Source: Swaminathania salitolerans
Lineage (GTDB): Bacteria; Pseudomonadota; Alphaproteobacteria; Acetobacterales; Acetobacteraceae
Assembly: GCF_025994315.1 (NCBI RefSeq)
Contig: NZ_BAQE01000030.1
Reading direction: 5' to 3' (one strand)
DNA length: 64,000 bases
Shown in pieces: positions 9,094 through 15,467 of the stretch. The stretch's first letter is position 1; the number at the start of each line of letters is the position of its first letter. Both the position numbers and the translations under genes were made by a program. The notes under the pieces were generated by a model. The model did no database searches. It worked only from the letters and a program-made list of their open reading frames with translations, and was not told the DNA's origin.

Positions 9094-9875
9094 AGGTCAC
9101 GATTCTGGGCTGTGGCGGCTCCGGCGGCGTTCCCATGGTCGGGGGAGATCATGGCGAGGGGATCTGGGGCGTCTGCGATCCGGCCAATCCGCGCAATGCG
9201 CGTACGCGCTCTTCCATCGTCATCGAATCCCGGGAAGGAAAGCGGCTTCTCGTGGACTCGGGTCCGGATCTGCGGGCACAGCTGCTTCGCGAGCATATCG
9301 GGGTCGTCGATGGTGTGATCTACACCCATGAACATGCCGATCATGTCGGGGGGCTGGACGAGCTGCGCGCGATCAACCGCATGCTCGGCGCGCCGCTTCC
9401 GCTCTATGCCACGGAAGCCGTCATGCGCGAGCTAGAGGCGCGCTACGCCTATGCGTTCCGCCCCTGGAGCGGATCGGGCTTTTTCCGCCCCGTCCCGGAT
9501 CCGCATATCGTCGGCATGACCGATCGTCTGGATATTTGCGGCCTCGATCTCCAGCTCTTCCCGCAGCGTCACAATCGCATCCCGACGCTCGGGCTGCGCT
9601 GCGGTGATTTCGCCTATTCGACGGATGTCGAGCATCTGGAAGAAGAGTCTCTCCTGGCACTCGAAGGGGTGAAGACCTGGATCGTCGGCTGTTTCCAGTA
9701 CGAACCCCATATCGCCCATGCCTGGGTCGATCTGGTGATCGCATGGTGTGAACGCTTGCGGCCCGAGCGCACCATCCTGACTCATATGGGGCCTGGCCTG
9801 GACTACGAAACCCTGAAAAACGCCCTGCCGCCGGGAATCGAGCCCGGTTTCGACGGCATGAGCTTCACGGTCTGA
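9090..9875 (+). CDS. MBL-fold metallohydrolase, PhnP-like
   Basis: A metallo-beta-lactamase-fold hydrolase of 261 residues. The metal site THEHADH lies at residues 79-85, with further ligands expected in QRHNRIPTLGLR and FAYSTDVEHL. The N-terminal GCGGSGGVPMVGG and the overall arrangement match the PhnP-like phosphodiesterases, which include cyclic phosphate hydrolases. In alphaproteobacteria a member of this family regularly follows tatD in the metG operon; its substrate there is not established. This is the last gene of the operon, followed by a possible terminator structure. Confidence 0.9.
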   Translation: MKVTILGCGGSGGVPMVGGDHGEGIWGVCDPANPRNARTRSSIVIESREGKRLLVDSGPDLRAQLLREHIGVVDGVIYTHEHADHVGGLDELRAINRMLGAPLPLYATEAVMRELEARYAYAFRPWSGSGFFRPVPDPHIVGMTDRLDICGLDLQLFPQRHNRIPTLGLRCGDFAYSTDVEHLEEESLLALEGVKTWIVGCFQYEPHIAHAWVDLVIAWCERLRPERTILTHMGPGLDYETLKNALPPGIEPGFDGMSFTV

Positions 9876-9889
9876 TTCCACGTTCGCAA

Positions 9890-9969
9890 TCTGCCACCCG
9901 GATCTGCTTCCCCCGGATCGAGACCGGGACTCCGGGATCCGTTTTCTGGAACCGGCAGACGATTTTTTT
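9890..9969 (+). terminator. Possible terminator after the metG-tatD-MBL operon
   Basis: Seven consecutive T residues (9963-9969) follow a region with several inverted repeats, including TCTGCC at 9890-9895 against GGCAGA at 9954-9959. No single compact strong stem directly abuts the T-run, so this is a weak call. The same T-run also falls inside a possible ECF-type promoter for prkA. Confidence 0.35.
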
Positions 9970-9972
9970 GTT
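9948..9972 (+). promoter_or_regulatory. EcfG-like (general stress) promoter candidate upstream of prkA
   Basis: GGAAC at 9948-9952 and TGTT at 9969-9972 are separated by 16 bases. This resembles the GGAAC-N16/17-CGTT promoter used by the alphaproteobacterial general stress sigma factor EcfG, with one mismatch in the minus 10 half. It would drive a leader of about 240 bases before prkA. PrkA-YeaH-SpoVR genes are stress or stationary-phase genes in other bacteria, which suits the idea, but the match is short and could be chance. Confidence 0.3.
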
Positions 9973-10219
9973 GAAGCGCGCTCGGGCTACGCGATAGCGT
10001 GAGCATTCCGGGTCGGTCCGGTGCTGTTTCATCCCGCCTCAAATCCCTGAAAATCCGGAATAACCGGAACGTTCAATCGTCTGTCGAAGAATGCGCTTCT
10101 TCGCGGCTTTCGTCGTCCTCTGTCGCCTGACTTCCCGACTCAACGCCTGCATGTCTCCCGGAGGGTTCGACCGCTTCGCCCCCGAACCAGTGGCAGGTTT
10201 TCATCGGAGCATAAGAGTC

Positions 10220-12166
10220 ATGAGTTCATCCTCGGACGTTTTCACGCTTGCTTCCTCCTTTCGCGAGGAGCGCCGCGAAACAGAGATGTCTCTGGCCGCC
10301 TATCTGTCGCTCTGCCGTGAAGATCCGAGCTGCTATGCGAGCGCTGCCGAACGGATGCTCAGGGCGATCGGAGAGCCGGTCATGCTGGATTCGGCGCGCG
10401 ACCCGCGGTTGAGCCGCATCTTCATGAATCGCACCGTCCGCACCTATCCGGCCTTTGCCGATTTCTACGGTATGGAAGATGCGGTCGAACAGATCGTCGG
10501 GTTCTTCCGTCATGCCGCGCAGGGTCTGGAGGAACGCAAGCAGATCCTCTATCTGCTCGGCCCGGTCGGCGGTGGAAAATCCTCGCTCGGCGAGCGCCTG
10601 AAATCGCTGATGGAACGCCAGCCGATCTATGTGCTCAAGGCGGGAAAGCAGATCAGCCCCGTCTTCGAAAGCCCGCTCGGGCTGTTCGATCCCGAGCGTT
10701 ACGGGGATACGCTCGAGGCCCAGTACGCTATTCCCCGTCGCGTGCTTTCGGGCATAGCCAGCCCGTGGGCGCTCAAGCGGCTGGAGGATTTCGATGGAGA
10801 TATCTCGCGCTTTTCGGTCGTGCGCCTCAATCCCTCCAGACTGCGTCAGATCGCGATTGCCAAGACGGAACCGGGAGACGACAATAATCAGGACGTCTCG
10901 GCGCTGGTGGGCAAGGTCGATATCCGCCAGCTCGAGAATTTCAGCCAGAACGATCCGGACGCCTACAGCTTCTCCGGCGGGCTCAATCGCGCTAATCAGG
11001 GCATTCTCGAATTCGTCGAGATGTTCAAGGCCCCGATCAAGATGCTTCATCCGCTCCTGACGGCCACGCAGGAGGGGAATTACGTCGGAACGGAGAATAT
11101 CGGTGCGATTCCGTTCACGGGTGTCATCCTCGCCCATTCGAACGAGGCGGAGTGGCAGTCATTCCGCAACAACAGGACCAACGAGGCCTTTCTCGACCGG
11201 GTCTGCGTCATCAAGGTGCCCTATTGCCTGCGCGTGACCGAGGAATCGCGTATCTACGAAAAACTCATCCGCTCCTCGGCGCTCGGAGATGCACCCTGCG
11301 CGCCGCATACGCTCGAGATGCTTGCGCAATTCGCTGTCCTGTCGCGCCTGAAACCTCATCCGAACTCGACCCAATACGCCAAGATGCGGGTCTATGACGG
11401 CGAGAACATACGCGAGACGGATCCGAAGGCGCGCGCCATGCAGGAATACAAGGACAATGCGGGCGTCGATGAAGGCATGGAGGGCATTTCGACACGCTTT
11501 GCCTACAAGGTTCTCTCGGCCACGTTCAATCACGATCCGTCAGAGATTTCAGCCGACCCTGTGCATCTCATGTATGTGCTCGAGCAGGCGATAAGACGCG
11601 AGCAGTTTCCCGCCGAAACGGAAGCCGCCTATCTGGCGTCGCTGAAATCCGATCTTGCGCGGCGCTATGCCGAGTTTCTGGGCAACGAGATCCAGAAAGC
11701 CTATCTGGAAAGCTACAATGATTACGGACAGAACCTGTTCGACCGGTATCTCGACTATGCGGATGCCTGGATAGAAGACCAGGATTTCAAGGACCCGGAT
11801 ACCGGGCAGCTCATGAACCGCGATCTTCTCAATGCCGAGCTGAGCAAGACGGAAAAGGCCGCGGGAATCGCAAACCCGAAGGATTTCCGCAACGAGGTGG
11901 TAAAATTCTCGCTCCGGTCGCGCGCGAATAACGGTGGGCGCAATCCCTCCTGGACGAGCTACGAGAAAATTCGCGACGTGATCGAAAAGCGCATGTTCAG
12001 CCAGGTGGAAGATCTTCTTCCCGTCATCAGCTTCGGTTCGAAGAAAGACAGCACGAGCGAGCGCAAGCACGACGAATTCGTAAGCCGTATGGCCGCACGC
12101 GGCTATACGGAGCGTCAGGTGAGACGTCTGGTCGAATGGTATATGCGCGTCAAGCAGTCGGCCTGA
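10220..12166 (+). CDS. prkA: PrkA family serine protein kinase
   Basis: A 648-residue member of the PrkA (YeaG-type) family: an AAA+-like N-terminal domain joined to a C-terminal kinase-like region. Visible are a Walker A motif GPVGGGKSS (Lys120) and the conserved EFVEMFKAPIKMLHPLLTATQEG stretch, split here as EFVEMFKAPIKML and HPLLTATQEG. In E. coli and Bacillus these proteins act in stress, starvation or sporulation responses. ATG 10220 (MSSSSDVFTLASSFREERR) gives the usual family length. It is the first gene of the prkA-yeaH-spoVR operon, with 21 bases before yeaH. Confidence 0.95.
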   Translation: MSSSSDVFTLASSFREERRETEMSLAAYLSLCREDPSCYASAAERMLRAIGEPVMLDSARDPRLSRIFMNRTVRTYPAFADFYGMEDAVEQIVGFFRHAAQGLEERKQILYLLGPVGGGKSSLGERLKSLMERQPIYVLKAGKQISPVFESPLGLFDPERYGDTLEAQYAIPRRVLSGIASPWALKRLEDFDGDISRFSVVRLNPSRLRQIAIAKTEPGDDNNQDVSALVGKVDIRQLENFSQNDPDAYSFSGGLNRANQGILEFVEMFKAPIKMLHPLLTATQEGNYVGTENIGAIPFTGVILAHSNEAEWQSFRNNRTNEAFLDRVCVIKVPYCLRVTEESRIYEKLIRSSALGDAPCAPHTLEMLAQFAVLSRLKPHPNSTQYAKMRVYDGENIRETDPKARAMQEYKDNAGVDEGMEGISTRFAYKVLSATFNHDPSEISADPVHLMYVLEQAIRREQFPAETEAAYLASLKSDLARRYAEFLGNEIQKAYLESYNDYGQNLFDRYLDYADAWIEDQDFKDPDTGQLMNRDLLNAELSKTEKAAGIANPKDFRNEVVKFSLRSRANNGGRNPSWTSYEKIRDVIEKRMFSQVEDLLPVISFGSKKDSTSERKHDEFVSRMAARGYTERQVRRLVEWYMRVKQSA

Positions 12167-12187
12167 CCGCTGATAACGGAGCGTTTC

Positions 12188-13498
12188 ATGGAACTCATAG
12201 ACAGACGCCCCAATCCTCACGGCAAGAATACCGAAAACCGCCAGCGCGTCCTGACCCGCGCGCGTCAGGCCATACAGGATGCGGTGAGGAACGCCGCGGC
12301 TCAGGGTCGCATTCGCGAGATCGGCAAGGACAGCGCGGTATCCATTCCCGCCGACGTGCTGCACGAACCGAGCTTCCACCGTCAGATCACGGCCGGGCGC
12401 CGTCATTTCGTGCTGCCCGGCAACAGGGAGTTCGTGAAGGGGGACAGGCTGCGCAGACCGCCGGGCGGGGCCGGGGAGGGAAGCGGGGAGGGAAACTCGG
12501 CCAGCGAGGAGGGGGGCGGTCAGGATTCCTACCGCTTCGTCCTCTCGAGGGATGAGTTTCTGGATCTGTTTTTCGACGATCTTGAGCTGCCGGACCTCGT
12601 CAAGAGGGAGATCGCTGCGACCACCTCCCGCGCGACCAGCCGTGCAGGCCTGACGAGCGACGGATCACCGTCCCAGATCGATCTGGGACGAACGATGCGC
12701 CGCTCGATGGGACGGCGTATCGGTCTGAAAAGACCCAAACCGGCCGAACTGATCGCGATCGAGGAAGAAATCGACGGGCTGGAAGCCTGCCGCCCCTTGT
12801 CGGACCGGCAGTTTCTCAGGCTGCAAACACTGCGTGAGGCACGCGATCATCTCCGGCAGAGACTGGCTCGCATCCCCTGGGTCGATCCGGTTGATCTCCG
12901 GTTTCGCCGGTTCACCCCGGTTCCGAAACCCACGACCCAGGCCGTCATTTTCTGCGTCATGGATGTCTCGGGTTCGATGACCGAGAAGATGAAGGAGCTC
13001 GGAAAACAGTTTTTCCTTCTGCTGCACGTCTTCCTTGAGAAACGATACGAGAAGCTGGAAATCGTTTTCATCCGCCATGCCGAGACGGCGGAAGAGGTCG
13101 ATGAGGACAAGTTCTTCACGGATACGCGAACCGGTGGGACCGTCGTTTCGACCGCGCTGGAGCTGATGCACGGCATACAGGCCGAGCGCTTTCCTGCGGA
13201 TCGATGGAATATCTATGTCGCGCAGATCTCGGACGGCGACAATATCGCGTCGGACATGACCCGCGTCAACCGGCTCATGGTCGAGCAGATCCTGCCAGTC
13301 GTACAGTATTTCGCCTATGTCGAGGTCAGTATCGGCGGGTCTGTCCTGCGGGGAGAAACGGATCTGTGGAAAGGATATAAATCCCTCGCCGACGCAACAC
13401 CGCATCTGGCCATGCGCCGCATCGAGGATCGTCGCGAGATTTTCCCGGTTTTCAGAGAGCTGTTCGCCAGAAAGGCGCAGGAACGGGCAGGGGGGTGA
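12188..13498 (+). CDS. yeaH: YeaH/YhbH family protein (DUF444, VWA-like)
   Basis: A 436-residue protein of the DUF444 family. The N-terminus matches the family (LIDRRPNPHGKNTENRQR), followed by a Gly/Ser-rich linker around residues 90-115. A von Willebrand A-like domain starts near residue 254 with the metal-binding DVSGSM (Asp259, Ser261, Ser263). The molecular function is unknown. It is genetically and functionally linked to PrkA and SpoVR, and this trio is conserved as an operon in many proteobacteria. Its end overlaps the spoVR region by four bases if spoVR starts at GTG 13495. Confidence 0.93.
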   Translation: MELIDRRPNPHGKNTENRQRVLTRARQAIQDAVRNAAAQGRIREIGKDSAVSIPADVLHEPSFHRQITAGRRHFVLPGNREFVKGDRLRRPPGGAGEGSGEGNSASEEGGGQDSYRFVLSRDEFLDLFFDDLELPDLVKREIAATTSRATSRAGLTSDGSPSQIDLGRTMRRSMGRRIGLKRPKPAELIAIEEEIDGLEACRPLSDRQFLRLQTLREARDHLRQRLARIPWVDPVDLRFRRFTPVPKPTTQAVIFCVMDVSGSMTEKMKELGKQFFLLLHVFLEKRYEKLEIVFIRHAETAEEVDEDKFFTDTRTGGTVVSTALELMHGIQAERFPADRWNIYVAQISDGDNIASDMTRVNRLMVEQILPVVQYFAYVEVSIGGSVLRGETDLWKGYKSLADATPHLAMRRIEDRREIFPVFRELFARKAQERAGG

Positions 13499-13500
13499 CC

Positions 13501-15003
13501 ATGCTCTATACAGGAACCGACTGGACATTTGCCACGCTGCGCGATTGCTATGGAGAAATCGACCGCATTGCGAGCGAAGAGCTGCGCCTCGACACCTATC
13601 CCAACCGGATCGAGCTGATCACCTCCGAGCAGATGCTCGACGTCTATACATCGCATGGCATGCCGATCAGTTATCCGCACTGGTCTGCGGGCAAGCGCTT
13701 CGTCTCGCATGAAAATGCCTACAGGAAGGGCCTCATGGGGCTCGCCTATGAGGTCGTCATCAATTCCAGCCCCTGCATCAGCTATCTGATGGAGGAAAAT
13801 ACGGCAACGATGCAGGCCCTGGTCATCGCCCATGCGGCATTCGGTCATAATCATTTCTTCAAGAACAACAGGCTGTTCAGGGAGTGGACGGACGCGACCC
13901 AGATTCTCGACTATCTGGAATTCGCGCGGGGTTATGTGGCGCGCTGCGAGGAGAGATACGGGGTCAGGGCGGTGGAGCGTGTTCTGGATGCCGCCCATGC
14001 CCTGCAGAACCAGGGGGTGGATCGCCATACGGGCAGCAAGCGGCTCGATCTGCGTCAGGAGCAGGAACGCGCGCGAGAGAGGCGCGCCTATGAGGACGAG
14101 CAGTTCAACGATCTCTGGCGAACCCTGCCTGACGAGAAGACAGCCGATCTGCGCAAGGGTGAGGATGCCGATCCATCGACGGGGCAGGGGCTGCCGGAGG
14201 AGAACATCCTCTATTTCCTAGAAAAAAACGCGCCGAGGCTGGCGAACTGGGAGCGGGAAATCATCAGGATCGTTCGTCTCATCGCCCAGTATTTCTATCC
14301 CCAGCCTCAGGCAAAACTCATGAACGAAGGCTGCGCGACCTGGGTCCACAACCGCATCATGCATCGCCTGCATGAGAAGGGCCTCATCGACGACGCCGCC
14401 ATCATGGAGACGATCCATTCGACGACGAACGTGATCACCCAACGCGGCTTCGAGGAAGGGGGAGGGCCGAATTTCAATCCCTATGCGCTCGGTTTCGCAA
14501 TGATGACCGATATCGCGCGCGTCTGCACCGAGCCGACAGAGGAAGACCGGCTCTGGTTTCCGGGCCATGCCGGCAATGACGACCCGATCGGCACCTTGCA
14601 TCACGCCTGGTCCGAGTATCGGGACGAAAGCTTCGTCCAGCAATTCCTGTCCCCGAAAGTGATCCGGGATTTCAGGCTGTTCCGTATCGAGGACGATCTC
14701 TCACAGCCGTTCCTGCTCGTGGATGCCATTCATGACGAGCAGGGTTACCGCGAGATACGACGCAGCGTTTCCGCCTCCTACGATCCCGGGCTCCAGTCGG
14801 AAGAGATCGAGATCGTCGGTGTCGATCTTACCGGAGATCGCATATTGCGGCTCGAGCACCGCACGCGGCCAGGGCAGCTTCTGCACCCGACCGATGCCCG
14901 CCTGACCCTCGACCATCTGAGCGCGCTTTGGGGGTATGGCGTCATCATCAAGGAAGTCGATGCCTCGACCGGCGCGGAGCTGGGAAGTTACGCCAAGGCC
15001 TGA
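13501..15003 (+). CDS. spoVR: SpoVR family protein
   Basis: A 500-residue SpoVR-like protein, the usual length. Conserved stretches are PNRIELITSEQMLDVYTSHG, YPHWSAGKRF, EVVINSSPCISYLMEENT, AHAAFGHNHFFKNN and NEGCATWVHNRIMH. In Bacillus SpoVR affects spore cortex formation; in proteobacteria the function is unknown but it works with PrkA and YeaH. I place the start at ATG 13501, five bases after a run of six G. The GTG at 13495, overlapping yeaH by four bases, is also possible. It is the last plus-strand gene before the coding strand switches. Confidence 0.94.
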   Translation: MLYTGTDWTFATLRDCYGEIDRIASEELRLDTYPNRIELITSEQMLDVYTSHGMPISYPHWSAGKRFVSHENAYRKGLMGLAYEVVINSSPCISYLMEENTATMQALVIAHAAFGHNHFFKNNRLFREWTDATQILDYLEFARGYVARCEERYGVRAVERVLDAAHALQNQGVDRHTGSKRLDLRQEQERARERRAYEDEQFNDLWRTLPDEKTADLRKGEDADPSTGQGLPEENILYFLEKNAPRLANWEREIIRIVRLIAQYFYPQPQAKLMNEGCATWVHNRIMHRLHEKGLIDDAAIMETIHSTTNVITQRGFEEGGGPNFNPYALGFAMMTDIARVCTEPTEEDRLWFPGHAGNDDPIGTLHHAWSEYRDESFVQQFLSPKVIRDFRLFRIEDDLSQPFLLVDAIHDEQGYREIRRSVSASYDPGLQSEEIEIVGVDLTGDRILRLEHRTRPGQLLHPTDARLTLDHLSALWGYGVIIKEVDASTGAELGSYAKA

Positions 15004-15047
15004 CAGACCCGTTTTCCGACGGCGATGTGGCGCGATGCGGTGGATCG

Positions 15048-15131
15048 GCGGTTCCGGGATCGCGGGTCCGGAATTCCGGGCTCAGGATCCCGGGCTCACG
15101 ATCACGGGGTCAGGATCACGGGCCAACGATC
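15048..15131 (+). repeat. Six-unit degenerate 14-bp tandem repeat
   Basis: Six consecutive 14-base units begin at 15048, 15062, 15076, 15090, 15104 and 15118. Units three to six read CCGGGCTCAGGATC, CCGGGCTCACGATC, ACGGGGTCAGGATC and ACGGGCCAACGATC. Five of the six end in GATC, so GATC recurs at 14-base intervals. It lies about 150 bases from the dif-like site. Confidence 0.85.
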
Positions 15132-15278
15132 CGGACGTCGCATCCGGATGATGCATGACTAGAACCATGGCGCGGGTTTTCCGTAGCGAATGGTCCGGAA
15201 CGTCGCGCCATCCATGCACGGATTGCAGCCGACCAGTGCCGCAGGACCCGGAGTCCATGCGCTCTGGCCATAATATCG

Positions 15279-15306
15279 AGTTGGCATAATATATCTTATC
15301 GAACTT
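15279..15306 (+). other. dif: Candidate dif site (XerC/XerD recombination site)
   Basis: A 28-base segment has the layout of a chromosome-dimer resolution site: an 11-base XerC-like arm AGTTGGCATAA (15279-15289), a six-base spacer TATATC, and an 11-base XerD-like arm TTATCGAACTT (15296-15306). The inner CATAA and TTAT blocks match the E. coli dif core; by my count 18 of 28 positions agree overall, and the outer XerD arm is the weakest part. Support comes from context: the coding strand flips exactly here, and KOPS-like octamers point toward it from both sides. In the family, XerCD acts here with FtsK at cell division. Confidence 0.6.
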
Positions 15307-15366
15307 TTATATGCGGTGAAATCCTCTCCGATATCCAGCGCGGCTCTTTGGTCCGGATGCCGGGAC

Positions 15367-15427
15367 TTATCCACAATACGGCTGCTCCGAAGGCGCTTGG
15401 ACGCTTGCACGGACATATTGTGGATAA
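15367..15427. repeat. Perfect 12-bp inverted repeat containing two DnaA-box sequences
   Basis: TTATCCACAATA at 15367-15378 and TATTGTGGATAA at 15416-15427 are exact reverse complements, separated by 37 bases. Each contains TTATCCACA, identical to a strong E. coli DnaA box. The spacer is too long for a normal terminator hairpin, so a protein-binding site pair is more likely. It lies 60 bases from the dif-like site. Confidence 0.7.
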
Positions 15428-15467
15428 ATGCCCTCTCAGAGAGGCCGCCGGACGGACGACCGGACGC

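Larger units (their letters stand above)
9876..10219 (+). other. Gene-free region upstream of prkA
   Basis: This 344-base gap separates the MBL gene from the proposed prkA start. The reading frame of prkA is open back to 10091, but the extra 43 residues have a hydrophobic and irregular composition without PrkA similarity, so I treat the stretch as leader. Apart from the promoter and terminator candidates I see nothing else in it. Confidence 0.5.
15004..15467. other. Gene-free strand-switch region (proposed terminus locus)
   Basis: This 464-base stretch lies between convergent genes (spoVR on plus, the antiporter on minus). It contains a six-unit 14-bp GC-rich tandem repeat, an AT-rich segment at 15269-15312 holding a dif-like site, and an inverted pair of DnaA-box-like sequences. 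The small open frames in it overlap these elements and show no protein character. Confidence 0.7.

Noticed and set aside
15004..15467. Replication origin
   Set aside because: Inverted DnaA-box sequences and AT-rich DNA suggested an origin, but only two boxes are present, genes converge instead of diverging, and no origin-linked genes are adjacent; a terminus reading fits better.
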